Shown: one piece after another, positions 1 to 8,539 of the stretch
How the letters are laid out: every line of letters begins with the position of its first letter
How positions within the stretch are numbered: position 1 is the stretch's first letter
Assembly: GCF_000725805.1 (NCBI RefSeq)
Contig: NZ_JOFT01000019.1
Span: forward strand, 1 to 64,000
Direction of reading: 5' to 3'
Length of the DNA: 64,000 bases
Source: Streptomyces xanthophaeus
GTDB lineage: Bacteria > Actinomycetota > Actinomycetes > Streptomycetales > Streptomycetaceae
Made by a program: the position numbers and the translations under genes
The notes under the pieces: generated by a model
Seen by the model: only the letters and a program-made list of their open reading frames with translations
Database searches by the model: none
Told to the model about the DNA's origin: nothing

Positions 1-2
1 AC

Positions 3-101
3 CCGGCCACCCAGATCAAGTGGGGCCTGGACTACATGAACTCCCGCTACGGCAGCCCCGTCGGCGCCTGGGACTTCTGGCAGTCCCACCACTGGTACTG
101 A
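3..101 (+). CDS. C-terminal end of a transglycosylase SLT-like secreted protein (partial)
   Basis: Only the last 32 residues are in the window; the start lies off the left edge. The visible tail reads QIKWGLDYMNSRYGSP, then GAWDFWQSHHWY and TGA. The pattern of a tyrosine/glycine segment, then W-x-F-W and a terminal HWY is what I know from the ends of Streptomyces secreted lytic transglycosylases and Rpf-like cell-wall enzymes (lysozyme fold, SLT domain). By family such proteins cleave peptidoglycan outside the cell. The catalytic glutamate would be upstream of the window, so activity cannot be judged. A strong hairpin terminator follows 36 bases after the stop. Confidence 0.6.
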   Translation, partial: PATQIKWGLDYMNSRYGSPVGAWDFWQSHHWY

Positions 102-136
102 GCCGCCAGTGGGCAGTAGACGCACACGCACGTGAA

Positions 137-168
137 CGCCCGGCCGGGATGACCCGCCGGGCGCTTTT
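137..168. terminator. Intrinsic terminator between convergent genes
   Basis: A 7-bp stem (CGCCCGG at 137-143 with CCGGGCG at 157-163) is extended by an inner 4-bp stem (145-148 with 153-156) after a one-base bulge, with an ATGA loop, and is followed by TTTT at 165-168. It ends the transglycosylase gene and sits 43 bases from the stop of the oppositely oriented aldehyde dehydrogenase, so it may work in both directions. Confidence 0.75.
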
Positions 169-210
169 GCGTATCCGGCCAGCTTCCCCCGGACCGGGAT
201 GCCCGCGGCG

Positions 211-1629
211 TCACAGCATGACGTGCTTGACCTGCGTGTAGTCCAGAAGGCCGGCCAGGGAGAGATCGCTGCCGTATCCCGAGTGCTTGACCCCGCCGTG
301 GGGCATCTCGGAGACCGTCGTGCCGTGCGTGTTCACCCAGACGATGCCGGTGTGCAGGGCCCGGGTCGCGCGCATCGCACGGTCGTGGTCCGCGGTCCAC
401 ACGCTGGCGGCGAGGCCGTAGCGGACGTCGTTGGCCAGGCGCAGGGCCTCCGCCTCGTCGGTGAAGGGCTGCACGGTCACCACGGGACCGAAGATCTCCT
501 CCTGCACGATCTCGTCCTCCTGGAGCACTCCCGCGACGACGGTGGGCTCGTGGAAGAAGCCGGGCCGGGGGAGGCGGGCACCACCGGTGACGATCTCCGC
601 GTGGTCCGGCAGCCGGTGGAGCAGGCCCTGGACCGACGCGAGCTGCGCGGCGCTGTTGAGGGGTCCGAAGTCGGCGTCCGGCTCGTCCGGGCCCCCGGTG
701 CGGAGCTTGCCGGTCTCTGCCGCGAAGGCCGCGAGGAACGCGTCGTGGACGCGGTGGTGGACCAGGATCCGGGTGGGCGCCGTGCAGTCCTGGCCGGCGT
801 TGTAGTAGGCGACCGCGGCGAGGGCTGCCGCGGTCGCCGCGACGTCCACGTCGTCGTGCACGAGGACCGGCGCGTTGCCGCCGAGCTCCAGGTGGACCCG
901 CTTGAGGTCGGCCGCCGCGGCCGCCGCGATCTCGCGGCCGGCCCGGACGCTGCCGGTGACCGCGATGAGGGCGACGTCGCGGTGGGCAGTGAGCGCGCGG
1001 CCGGTGCCGCGGTCACCGCAGACCACGTTGAGCACGCCCGGCGGCAGGTGCGGGGCCGCGATGCGGGCCAGGAGCACGGCCGAGGAGGGGGTGGTGTCGG
1101 CGGGCTTGAGCACCGTCGTGTTCCCGGCGGCGATCGCCGGGGCGATCTTCCACACGGCCATCATCAGCGGGTAGTTCCACGGGGTGATCTGGGCGCAGAC
1201 CCCGACCGGTTCGCGGCGCAGGAGGGAGGTGCGGCCTTCCGTGTACTCGCCGGCCGCGGCGCCCGGCAGGTTGCGGGCGGCCCCCGCGTAGAAGCGGACG
1301 CTGTCGACGATCGCGGGCAGCTCCTCGTCCCTGAACTGGCGGGGGGACTTGCCGGTGTCACCCGTCTCGGCGGCCACCAGGGCTTCCGCATGTTCCTCGA
1401 TGGCGTCGGCGACGGCGAGCAGGGCCCGCTGCCGTGCGGCCGGAGTGGTGCCCGACCAGTGCGCGTACGCCGCCGCGGCCGCCTCGCAGGCGGCATCGGT
1501 GTCCGTCCGGCCGGAGCGCGGAGCCTGCCGGTGGACCCGGCCGGTGGCGGGGTCCACCAGCTCCATCGTCTCGCCCGAGGCGGCGGGCCGGTCCGTGCCC
1601 GCGACGTGGTTGTGCAGGGTGTCAGCCAC
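211..1629 (-). CDS. NAD(P)-dependent aldehyde dehydrogenase (gamma-aminobutyraldehyde / betaine-aldehyde type)
   Basis: A 472-residue ALDH-superfamily enzyme of normal length. It oxidises an aldehyde to the acid in the cytoplasm. Visible marks are ITPWNYPLMMAVWK in the cofactor domain, LKPADTTPSS, the general-base glutamate in HLELGGNAP, the nucleophilic cysteine in NAGQDCTAPTR, and EIFGPVVTV near the C-terminus. The GQDCTAPTR surround is typical of amino- and betaine-aldehyde dehydrogenases (PatD/BetB branch). It is the last gene of the leftward operon and its start overlaps the end of the amine oxidase gene by 8 bases, so the two are probably translationally coupled. That order fits oxidation of the aldehyde released by the amine oxidase. 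The exact substrate is inferred; a trimethylammonio-aldehyde is as likely as 4-aminobutanal. Confidence 0.85.
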   Translation of the reverse strand: MADTLHNHVAGTDRPAASGETMELVDPATGRVHRQAPRSGRTDTDAACEAAAAAYAHWSGTTPAARQRALLAVADAIEEHAEALVAAETGDTGKSPRQFRDEELPAIVDSVRFYAGAARNLPGAAAGEYTEGRTSLLRREPVGVCAQITPWNYPLMMAVWKIAPAIAAGNTTVLKPADTTPSSAVLLARIAAPHLPPGVLNVVCGDRGTGRALTAHRDVALIAVTGSVRAGREIAAAAAADLKRVHLELGGNAPVLVHDDVDVAATAAALAAVAYYNAGQDCTAPTRILVHHRVHDAFLAAFAAETGKLRTGGPDEPDADFGPLNSAAQLASVQGLLHRLPDHAEIVTGGARLPRPGFFHEPTVVAGVLQEDEIVQEEIFGPVVTVQPFTDEAEALRLANDVRYGLAASVWTADHDRAMRATRALHTGIVWVNTHGTTVSEMPHGGVKHSGYGSDLSLAGLLDYTQVKHVML

Positions 1630-2938
1630 GGCGCAGTACCTCCCCGGCCGCGTCGCGTCCGGTGCGCACGGCTCCTTCCATGTAGCCGGCGACCCACTGA
1701 TCGGATCCGCAGACGTAGAACGGTGGTTCGTGGGTGCCGTGGAGGGGGCCGACCGCGGTGACGTCGCCGGGGGTCCACTGGGTGACGTACCCCTGGGTCC
1801 ACGGGTCGGTGCCCCACATCCGCACGTAGGTGGCGAGCGGCCGGTGCGCCTCGTCGCCGTAGAGGCGGGCGACGTCGTCCAGCAGCTCGCGGGTGCGCAG
1901 GTGCGCGGGGGTGCCGAGGAGCACGGCGAACCTCTCGGGCGGCACGAGTGCGGAGAGGATGCCGTCGCTCTGCGGCCAGGTGCTGCCGAGGACCCCCTCG
2001 CATTCGGAGAGGCCGCTGCGGCCGTGGCCGCGCCAGAACGGCCGGTCGTACGCGGCGACGAACTTCGCCGCGAGGGCCTGGCGTTGGTGGTGCAGGGAGG
2101 CGAGGCGCTCCTCGGAGACGCCCGTGACGGCGACCGCGCGGAGCGGGCCGACGGGCAGGGCGCTGACGACGGCGTCCGCGGTGAGGGTCTCGCCTGCGGC
2201 CAGCCGTACGGAGCAGCCTCCGGTCCGGCGCACCGTGACGGCCTCGACGGGCGCGCCGGTGCGCACGCGTCCGCCGAGGGCGGCGGCCATGCGCAGGGCC
2301 ACCGTTGCGGACCCCTCGGCCACCCGCAGACCTTCCCACGCCTCGTAGTCGTACTGCCCGGAGCCGGGTACGCGGGCGTGCTTGCGCAGGGCCGCGAGCA
2401 AGGAGGTGCGTTCGAAGGAGCCGTCGGCGAGGGCGAGTTGGCCGATCTCCCAGAGCCGCACGACGGCAGGGCTCGCGCCCTCGGCGCGCAGCCAGGCGCC
2501 GACGGAGAGCCGGTCGAGGGCCGTGGCGTCGGGGTGGGACCAGGGCGCGTCCGGATCGACCGTCGCGGCGAGGGCGCAGAAGGCGGCGGTGACCTTCCGG
2601 TGGCAGGCGTCGTCGCCGGGGCCGAACCAGTGGGGCGGGTCCGCGGCCGAGACGCCTTCGGGGGTGGCGCGGGTGAGGGCGCCGGGCTCGGCGACGTAGC
2701 TGGGGGTCAGGGTGAGGCCGAGTTCCGCGACGAGCGCCGTGTAGGCGGTGTGGGCGCGGCCGACGACCTCTCCGCCGAGCTGGACCAGCCGCCCGTCGGG
2801 GAGCGAGGCCTGCTCGACGCGGCCGCCGACCCGGTCCCGGGCCTCGACGACGAGGACGTCGGCTCCGCCCGCGGCGAGGTCGCGTGCGGCGGCGAGACCG
2901 GCCAGGCCCGCGCCGAGCACGATGACGTCGTGGTTCAT
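1622..2938 (-). CDS. Flavin-containing amine oxidase (MAO/putrescine oxidase family)
   Basis: A 438-residue FAD enzyme. The N-terminus carries the dinucleotide-binding motif VLGAGLAGLAAARDL, then VVEARDRVGGR, the hallmark of the monoamine oxidase family. Near the C-terminus is GSDQWVAGYMEGAVRTG, the second flavin-binding segment of the family. Members oxidise primary or secondary amines to imines, which hydrolyse to aldehyde plus ammonia or amine and yield H2O2. Its length matches actinobacterial putrescine oxidases and related enzymes. It lies between the PotA-type ATPase gene (36 bases upstream) and the aldehyde dehydrogenase (8-base overlap), so a polyamine or another imported amine is the natural substrate guess. 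No signal peptide is seen, so it is cytoplasmic. Confidence 0.85.
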   Translation of the reverse strand: MNHDVIVLGAGLAGLAAARDLAAGGADVLVVEARDRVGGRVEQASLPDGRLVQLGGEVVGRAHTAYTALVAELGLTLTPSYVAEPGALTRATPEGVSAADPPHWFGPGDDACHRKVTAAFCALAATVDPDAPWSHPDATALDRLSVGAWLRAEGASPAVVRLWEIGQLALADGSFERTSLLAALRKHARVPGSGQYDYEAWEGLRVAEGSATVALRMAAALGGRVRTGAPVEAVTVRRTGGCSVRLAAGETLTADAVVSALPVGPLRAVAVTGVSEERLASLHHQRQALAAKFVAAYDRPFWRGHGRSGLSECEGVLGSTWPQSDGILSALVPPERFAVLLGTPAHLRTRELLDDVARLYGDEAHRPLATYVRMWGTDPWTQGYVTQWTPGDVTAVGPLHGTHEPPFYVCGSDQWVAGYMEGAVRTGRDAAGEVLRRG

Positions 2939-2974
2939 GGGGTGTTCCTCCGGTCGGGCGTCTGTCGGGCTTCT

Positions 2975-4084
2975 TCAGTCCAGGACCAGGCAGTGCTCGG
3001 GCTTCCACCCGATCTCGACGCGTTCGCCACCGCTCCAGCGGTCCTCCCTGCGGGAGCGGACGGTGTTCTGTTCCAGGACCGACACCGTGACGCCGGGCGC
3101 CAGTTCGATGAGGTACGTGGTGGTGGGACCGCTGTAGACGGTCTCCTGCACGACCCCGCTGACACGGGCCATGTCCGGCTCCAGGTCGGACAGCCAGATC
3201 TTCTCGGGGCGGATCGACAGGTTGACGCGGCTGCCGTCCGCCACGGCCGGCCGGTGGCCGACGGGCAGCTCCGGGCCGTCGTCGAGAGCGACCCTGCCGC
3301 CCCGGTAGGTGCCCGGCACCAGGTTGGAAGTGCCCATGAAGGCAGCGGTGAAGCTGCTGGTGGGGCGCTCGTAGACGTCCTCCGGCGTGCCGCACTGCTC
3401 GACGCGGCCCTCGTTCATGACGGCGAGGCGGTCCGACATCGTCAGGGCCTCGTCCTGGTCGTGCGTGACGAAGACGAAGGTGATGCCGACCTCGCGCTGG
3501 ATCTGCTTGAGCTCGACCTGCATGTGGCGTCGGAGTTTGAGGTCGAGGGCGGCCAGCGGCTCGTCCAGCAGCAGTACCTCGGGCCGGTTGACCAGGGCGC
3601 GGGCGAGGGCGACGCGCTGCTTCTGGCCGCCGGACAGGGTGGCCGGCCTGCGGCCCGCGAGGTGCCCGAGCTGGACGAGGTCGAGCATGTCGGCGACCCG
3701 TCGGCGGGTCTCGGCGCGGCCGACGCCCTTGCGCTTGAGGCCGAAGGCCACGTTGTCCGCGAGCGAGAGGTGGTCGAAGAGCGCGTAGCTCTGGAAGACC
3801 GTGTTCACGTTGCGCTTGTGGGGCGGCAGGCCGGTCACGTCCACGCCGTCGAGCAGGACGCTGCCCGCGGTGGGGTCGGCGAAGCCGCCGATCATCCGCA
3901 GCAGGGTGGTCTTGCCGCAGCCGGAGGGGCCCAGGAGGGAGAAGAACTCGCCCTCGGTGATGTCGAGTGCGACGTCGTGCACGGCGTAGGTGTCGTCGGA
4001 GCCGGGGTACTGCTTGCTCACGTGGTCGAGCCGGACGGCGGGGTTCGGGTGCACGGGGGCCGGGGGCAGGGGAGTCGGGGGCAT
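2975..4084 (-). CDS. ABC transporter ATP-binding protein, PotA type
   Basis: A 369-residue ATPase of a (poly)amine, betaine or related ABC importer. It contains Walker A GPSGCGKTT (about residues 52-60), the signature LSGGQKQRVALARAL, Walker B VLLLDEPLAALD and the switch histidine in VFVTHDQDEAL. After the ATPase domain is a C-terminal TOBE-like region with NLSIRPEKIWL and YSGPTTTYLIEL, as in PotA/FbpC-type subunits. The first 15 residues are proline-rich and not part of the domain. The gene lies four bases downstream of the PotC-type permease gene, inside the leftward operon. The order here is D-B-C-A. Confidence 0.9.
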   Translation of the reverse strand: MPPTPLPPAPVHPNPAVRLDHVSKQYPGSDDTYAVHDVALDITEGEFFSLLGPSGCGKTTLLRMIGGFADPTAGSVLLDGVDVTGLPPHKRNVNTVFQSYALFDHLSLADNVAFGLKRKGVGRAETRRRVADMLDLVQLGHLAGRRPATLSGGQKQRVALARALVNRPEVLLLDEPLAALDLKLRRHMQVELKQIQREVGITFVFVTHDQDEALTMSDRLAVMNEGRVEQCGTPEDVYERPTSSFTAAFMGTSNLVPGTYRGGRVALDDGPELPVGHRPAVADGSRVNLSIRPEKIWLSDLEPDMARVSGVVQETVYSGPTTTYLIELAPGVTVSVLEQNTVRSRREDRWSGGERVEIGWKPEHCLVLD

Positions 4085-4088
4085 GCGG

Positions 4089-4925
4089 TCACTTCCCGGA
4101 GAGCAGATCGAGGCCGCCGCGGCGCCCGAACAGGCGGGGGATGGCGAGGGCGAGGAGGACGAGGCCGACGGATCCGGCCAGCATCAGGGTGCCGACGGCG
4201 TTGATGGTGGGCTGCACGCCGAACCTGATCGCCGAGTAGATGCGTACGGACAGCGGCTGCGGGTCGACGCCGGTGGTGAAGTAGGCGAGGACGAAGTCGT
4301 CGAAGACGAGAGCGAAGATCAGCACCGCCGAGGCGAGGATGCTGGGGAGCAGCGCGGGCAGGGTGACCAGGCGCAACGCCTGCCGACGGGTGGCGCCGAG
4401 GTCCATCGCCGCTTCCTCGACCTCCGGGTTCAGGGCGGCGATGCGCGAGCGCAGGATGACCGTCACGTAGGAGATGGAGAAGGTGATCTCGGCGAGCATC
4501 ACGGTGGCGGTGGACAGCGTGATGCCCAGACCCTTGAAGAGCAGCATCGCCGCGACGCCCGTGACGATCTCCGGGGTGATCAGCGGGACGAGCATGACCA
4601 GGCCGGCGAAGGAACCGAGGCGGCTGCGGCTGCGTACGAGGCCCAGGGCCAGGGCGACGCCCAGGAGCAGCGAACCGGCCATGGCGACCAGGGAGACCCG
4701 CAGGCTCATGCCGAGCGAGTCGAGGAGCACGTCGTCGCGCAGGAACGCCTCGTACCAGCGGAGGCTGAAGCCCTTGAAGACGGTGAGGGACTTCTGCGCG
4801 TTGAAGGAGAACAGGACGACGACGCCGACGGGGAGGTAGAGGAGGGCGAAGAAGGCGGCGGTGACCGCGATGGCGAAGCGGGGACGGCGCTCGGCTCCGC
4901 GCCTGCGCCGCTGCCGGGCGCTCAT
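4089..4925 (-). CDS. ABC transporter permease, PotC type
   Basis: A 278-residue inner-membrane permease with about six hydrophobic segments. The cytoplasmic EAA loop reads EEAAMDLGATRRQALRLVTLP, the contact site for the ATPase. A basic N-terminus precedes the first membrane helix (about residues 18-38). I chose the ATG at 4925 because it overlaps the stop of the upstream PotB-type gene as ATGA; the reading frame stays open further upstream but that stretch lies inside potB. It pairs with the PotB-type subunit to form the translocation pore. Confidence 0.88.
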   Translation of the reverse strand: MSARQRRRRGAERRPRFAIAVTAAFFALLYLPVGVVVLFSFNAQKSLTVFKGFSLRWYEAFLRDDVLLDSLGMSLRVSLVAMAGSLLLGVALALGLVRSRSRLGSFAGLVMLVPLITPEIVTGVAAMLLFKGLGITLSTATVMLAEITFSISYVTVILRSRIAALNPEVEEAAMDLGATRRQALRLVTLPALLPSILASAVLIFALVFDDFVLAYFTTGVDPQPLSVRIYSAIRFGVQPTINAVGTLMLAGSVGLVLLALAIPRLFGRRGGLDLLSGK

Positions 4926-5827
4926 CGGACGGCCTCCGCCTCGTCCTTGCGGGTGCGTCGCAGGTAGCCGAGCATCCCGAGGAAGAGGACCGCCATCAGC
5001 AGCATGGTGAGGGCGGAGCCGAGCGGCCAGTTCTGGCCCTGGAAGAACTTGTCCTGGATCAGGTTGCCGATCATGATCTGGTCGGGCCCTCCCATGAGCT
5101 GGGCGCTGACGAAGTCGCCCATGGCGGGCAGGAAGACGAGGACGCAGCCCGCGGCTGCCCCTTGCCGGGTCGCGGGGACGGTGACGAAGAAGAAGGTGCG
5201 AAGAGGACCTCCGTAGAGGTCGCGGCCGGCCTCGATGAGCGAGGTGTCCATGCGCTCCATCGCCGCGTAGAGCGGGATGATCATGAAGACGACGAAGCCG
5301 TAGACCAGTCCGGCGATGACGCCCGCACCGGTCTGGAGGATCTTGGTGTCGCCGTCGGCGAGGCCGATCGCGCGCAGGCCCTTCAGCAGCGGTCCGTCGT
5401 CGGAGAGGACGACGGACCAGCCGTACATCCGCACCAGGTAGTTGGCGAAGAAGGGCACGACGATCGCGGCGATCAGCAGGTTCTTGAAGCGCCCGCCGCG
5501 CAGGGCGATGGCGTAGGCGACCGGATAGGCCACGGCCAGGCAGATCAGACAGGTGATCAGCGCGTAGCCGAGGGAGCGGAGCAGGACGGTGCTGTAGGCG
5601 GAGTCGGCCAGGGCCGTGAAGTTGCCGAAGTTGAGCCCGAAGCGCGGGTTGCCGAGCGGGTCGGTGGTGCCGAGCGCGAGGGCGGCCACGAGGAGGAGGG
5701 AGGCGAGGAGGAAGCCGGTCATCCAGAGGGTGCCGGGGAGCAGGAGCCAGGTCCACAGACGTGGCCTGGTCCGGGCGCGGGGCCCGGGGCGGGTCCGGAC
5801 CCGGGTCCGGTCGTTGCCCTGTGGCAT
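4922..5827 (-). CDS. ABC transporter permease, PotB type
   Basis: A 301-residue permease with a basic N-terminal tail, a first membrane segment around residues 25-50 and about five more. The EAA loop is visible as LIEAGRDLYGGPLRTFFFVTVP. The stop overlaps the PotC-type start by four bases (ATGA), and the start lies one base downstream of the binding-protein gene's stop, so the four transport genes are tightly packed. By family it forms the membrane channel for polyamines or chemically similar cations. Confidence 0.88.
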   Translation of the reverse strand: MPQGNDRTRVRTRPGPRARTRPRLWTWLLLPGTLWMTGFLLASLLLVAALALGTTDPLGNPRFGLNFGNFTALADSAYSTVLLRSLGYALITCLICLAVAYPVAYAIALRGGRFKNLLIAAIVVPFFANYLVRMYGWSVVLSDDGPLLKGLRAIGLADGDTKILQTGAGVIAGLVYGFVVFMIIPLYAAMERMDTSLIEAGRDLYGGPLRTFFFVTVPATRQGAAAGCVLVFLPAMGDFVSAQLMGGPDQIMIGNLIQDKFFQGQNWPLGSALTMLLMAVLFLGMLGYLRRTRKDEAEAVR

Positions 5828-5828
5828 G

Positions 5829-6959
5829 TCAGCCGGCCTTCACATCGGTCCACGCCGCGTCACGGGCCTGTTCGGCCCGGGCGTCGCCGTTGCGGAAGAA
5901 GAGGTCGGCCTTGAGGTCGTCGGCCGTCACCAGGCACTGGGGGAAGGGCTCGACGAGCGAGGCGTAGGTGTCCTCGGTACCGAGCACCGGCATCGGGTAG
6001 CCGATGTACTCGATGTTCTTCTTCACGTTCTCCGGACGGAGCATGTAGTCGATGAAGAGCATGGCCGTGCCGGGGTGCTGGGCGTCGGTGGGGATGGCGT
6101 AGCAGTCGGAGTTGACGGGGGCGCCCTCGCGGGCGACTTCGAAGCCGAAGACGGACGGGTCCTCGGCCTGGGCGAGCATGGCGGCCATGTCGCCGCTCCA
6201 GGCCTGTGTCATGTCGGCGTTGCCGTTGAGCAGGTTGTTGTAGCTGTCGCTGGAGAAACCGCGTAGCCGGGGGCGGAGCGAGCGCAGGGCCTCGGTGACG
6301 CGGTCCAGGTCACTGCGGTCGCCCGTGGTGAGGCCGAGACCGAGCTTGAGCGCGCCCATGCCGAGGACTTCGTCGCGGTCGTCCAGGACGAAGACCTTGC
6401 CCCTGGCTCGCTCGTTCCACAGGTCGTCCCAGGAGCCGGTGAGGTCGCCGAGCCGGTCCCGGCGCCAGCCTATGCCGGTCTTGTACATGGTGAAGGGAAC
6501 GGTGTGCGCGGAACGGGGGTCGTACCAGGGGTCGGCGAAGTAGCCGTAACCACCGAACACGGCTTCCGCGTTGCGCAGCTTGGAGTGGTCGATGGCGCGG
6601 AGCCGGCCGGCGGAGGCGAGGCGCTGCGCCCACTTCGCGGTGGGGAAGACGATGTCGTAGTGGTTCCCGGCGTTCAGCTTGGCGGCCATGCCCTCCATGG
6701 AGTCGTAGTTCGACTGGATGACCTTGACGCCGTACTCCTTCTCGAAGCCTTCGAAGACGGCGGGGTCGACGAAGTCGGCCCAGTTGAAGTAGACGAGGTT
6801 GCCGTCGACCTTGACGTCGACGGGAGCCTCCGCGCCGGTCTTGCCGTCCGGGGCGCTGTCGGAGGCGAAGCCGCAGCCGGCCGAGGTCAGGGCGAGGGCG
6901 GCGGCGGTACCGGCGCGGAGGAAGGAACGTCTGGTCGGGGGGAGTGCCTCGGGGGACAT
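5829..6959 (-). CDS. Extracellular solute-binding protein, PotD/PotF type, Tat-exported lipoprotein
   Basis: A 376-residue binding protein. The N-terminus has the twin-arginine motif TRRSFLRAG (residues 9-17), a short hydrophobic stretch and a lipobox-like TSAGC with Cys29, so it is probably exported folded and lipid-anchored outside the membrane. The mature part opens NLVYFNWADFVDP, the usual start of spermidine/putrescine-binding proteins, and includes YDIVFPTAKW, WDDLW and AYAIPTDA-like segments (here DCYAIPTDA). The ATG at 6959 is preceded by GGAGAGG at good spacing; the longer open frame upstream has no such site. Ligand specificity (polyamine versus quaternary amine) cannot be read directly. 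Confidence 0.88.
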   Translation of the reverse strand: MSPEALPPTRRSFLRAGTAAALALTSAGCGFASDSAPDGKTGAEAPVDVKVDGNLVYFNWADFVDPAVFEGFEKEYGVKVIQSNYDSMEGMAAKLNAGNHYDIVFPTAKWAQRLASAGRLRAIDHSKLRNAEAVFGGYGYFADPWYDPRSAHTVPFTMYKTGIGWRRDRLGDLTGSWDDLWNERARGKVFVLDDRDEVLGMGALKLGLGLTTGDRSDLDRVTEALRSLRPRLRGFSSDSYNNLLNGNADMTQAWSGDMAAMLAQAEDPSVFGFEVAREGAPVNSDCYAIPTDAQHPGTAMLFIDYMLRPENVKKNIEYIGYPMPVLGTEDTYASLVEPFPQCLVTADDLKADLFFRNGDARAEQARDAAWTDVKAG

Positions 6960-7108
6960 GGGGTCCTCTCCGTAGGGCCGCAGGGGGACGGCGGGAACGA
7001 GCGGTAGGTGGGGGGCTCGGTCGTGCGCGGGGGGTGCGGTGGTGAGGGTGGCCCGGGTGGCCCGGGTGGCGCGGGTCGTGAGGTGGTGCGGACGGGTGCG
7101 GCAGCGGC

Positions 7109-8350
7109 CTACGTTCCGGCGCGGTCGAGATCGGCGCGGATGCGGCCCGCGAACCACCCCACGGCCGACTCGCGCCGGGACAGCGGGCCGGGCTCGAAAC
7201 CCGGGGTGGAGAGCCCCTTCTGCACGCGGGCGACGAGCTGGGCGTCCTCGTCGTTGGTGATCCAGCCGATGTGGATGTTCAGGCGCCGGGCGAGGCGGGT
7301 GCGCAGGCCGGTGCCGCGGCGGGTGTAGAACGCGCCGGGCACGGCGACCCGGTCCACGGCCGTGGGGATCGCGGTCCAGGCCAGTACGTGGTCGGGATAG
7401 AAGTCGATGAGGGTGTTCGGATAGATGACCGCGTAGCGCCACACCCGGCGGTCGGCTTCGCCGAGGCCGGGCATGGGGGCGGCGATGCGCTGGTAGAGGC
7501 GCTCTGCCCAGTTGGAGGAGGGCTTGTCGCGCAGCGGGGAGGCGAACAGCGCGTAGGACTCCTCGGTCTCGCAGGTGTAGCCCTGGTAGTCGAGCAGCCG
7601 CATCAGCCCGGGGTGGGCCACCGGGACGTGGTAGCCCTCCAGGTAGTTGTCGACCGCCACCTTCCAGTTGGCTTCCTGCACTTCGGCGCCGGCCACGTCG
7701 TGGATCCGGGCACGGCCCACGGGCACCAGGTCGGCGTCCGCATAGTGGCCGACCGCCTTCGCGAGGCCCGCGCAACTCTCCGCCAGCGGTACGGCGTCGA
7801 GGTCGAGGTTGACGAAGACGAAGCCGAGGAAGGACTCGACACGGGCCGGGAACAGTCCGAGGCTCGGCTTGTCGAGGCAGGGGATCTGCCGTGCCTCCGG
7901 TGCGCCGACCAGGGTTCCGTCGAGGCGGTACGTCCAGCCGTGGTAGGGGCAGCGGATCGCCTTGCCGACCGGTTCGGGAGCGGTGACCAGGCGGGTGCCG
8001 CGGTGCCGGCAGACATTGAGGTGAGCGGCGAGGCCGCCGTCCTCGGTGCGGACGACCAGGACCTCCCGGTCCGCGACGGTGGCGGCGAGGCGGGCTCCCG
8101 GACCGGGCAGGTCCGATTCGTGGCAGACGAGCTGCCACGACCTGCCGAAGACGTGGCGGGCTTCGGCGGAGGCGGTGGCGGGATCGGTGTAGTAGCGCGC
8201 CGGGAGCGCGGGGCCCGGAGCGTCGGGGGGAAGGGCGCCGGGCCCGGGGGAGCGGTCCGGCGGGTCCGGGCGGCCGGGGTGTCCGGGCGTGCCGGGGTGT
8301 TCGGTCCGGCCCGTACGGGAGGGCGGTGTTTCGGGGGCTCTGGACTGCAT
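7109..8350 (-). CDS. Rieske non-heme iron oxygenase alpha subunit, CntA/choline-monooxygenase-like
   Basis: A 413-residue oxygenase and the first gene of the leftward operon. The Rieske [2Fe-2S] site is Cys114-x-His116 in CRHRGTR and Cys134-x2-His137 in CPYHGW. The mononuclear iron site begins at NWKVAVDNYLEGYHVPVAHP, giving His241 and His246. The residue that bridges Rieske and mononuclear centres, Asp in naphthalene dioxygenase, is Glu238 here, as in carnitine monooxygenase CntA. Residues 1-50 are a proline-rich extension. Start ATG 8350 has GGAGGAG six bases upstream. By context it may oxygenate and cleave an imported quaternary or substituted amine to give an aldehyde; electrons probably come from the NuoF-like protein and ferredoxin encoded across the divergent promoter. 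A 149-base gap separates it from the binding-protein gene. Confidence 0.82.
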   Translation of the reverse strand: MQSRAPETPPSRTGRTEHPGTPGHPGRPDPPDRSPGPGALPPDAPGPALPARYYTDPATASAEARHVFGRSWQLVCHESDLPGPGARLAATVADREVLVVRTEDGGLAAHLNVCRHRGTRLVTAPEPVGKAIRCPYHGWTYRLDGTLVGAPEARQIPCLDKPSLGLFPARVESFLGFVFVNLDLDAVPLAESCAGLAKAVGHYADADLVPVGRARIHDVAGAEVQEANWKVAVDNYLEGYHVPVAHPGLMRLLDYQGYTCETEESYALFASPLRDKPSSNWAERLYQRIAAPMPGLGEADRRVWRYAVIYPNTLIDFYPDHVLAWTAIPTAVDRVAVPGAFYTRRGTGLRTRLARRLNIHIGWITNDEDAQLVARVQKGLSTPGFEPGPLSRRESAVGWFAGRIRADLDRAGT

Positions 8351-8450
8351 CGGTGACTCCTCCGTGCCGCCCTGCGGCGATCGGTGTCGGCGTTCGATGA
8401 CGAGGCGACCCAGCTTCGGGCAGGCGGTCGGGGCGGGAGGCCGGGACTGG

Positions 8451-8466
8451 CTGACCGATTGGACAG
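8451..8466. promoter_or_regulatory. Degenerate copy of the TetR-type operator
   Basis: CTGACCGATTGGACAG, matching the perfect palindrome nearby at 14 of 16 positions. It begins two bases beyond the -10 of the leftward promoter and covers its likely start point. Confidence 0.6.
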
Positions 8467-8468
8467 CC

Positions 8469-8497
8469 AGATTGCTGGCTCATTTCCGCCGGGTCAA
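8469..8497 (-). promoter_or_regulatory. Leftward promoter of the oxygenase/transport operon
   Basis: Read on the minus strand: -35 TTGACC (8497-8492), a 17-bp spacer, and -10 CAATCT (8474-8469). The predicted start near 8462 lies inside the degenerate operator at 8451-8466, about 112 bases before the oxygenase start codon. Confidence 0.55.
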
Positions 8498-8500
8498 GAC

Positions 8501-8530
8501 TTGTTCACTGACCGATCGGTCAGCTAGCGT
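8501..8530 (+). promoter_or_regulatory. Rightward promoter of the flavoprotein/CoA operon
   Basis: -35 TTGTTC (8501-8506), an 18-bp spacer filled by a perfect 16-bp palindrome, and -10 TAGCGT (8525-8530). The predicted start is near 8537, just before a second perfect palindrome. Placing an operator between -35 and -10 is classic repressor exclusion of RNA polymerase. Confidence 0.6.
8508..8523. promoter_or_regulatory. Perfect 16-bp TetR-type operator, copy 1
   Basis: CTGACCGATCGGTCAG, a perfect inverted repeat, exactly within the spacer of the rightward promoter. The form TGACCGATCGGTCA is typical of TetR-family operators. The likely binder is the TetR gene ending the rightward operon. Confidence 0.8.
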
Positions 8531-8539
8531 GATTCTTGC

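Noticed and set aside
1164..3395. A 743-residue minus-strand frame across the amine oxidase and aldehyde dehydrogenase genes
   Set aside because: It is Arg/Pro/Gly-rich and overlaps two well-supported genes in another frame.
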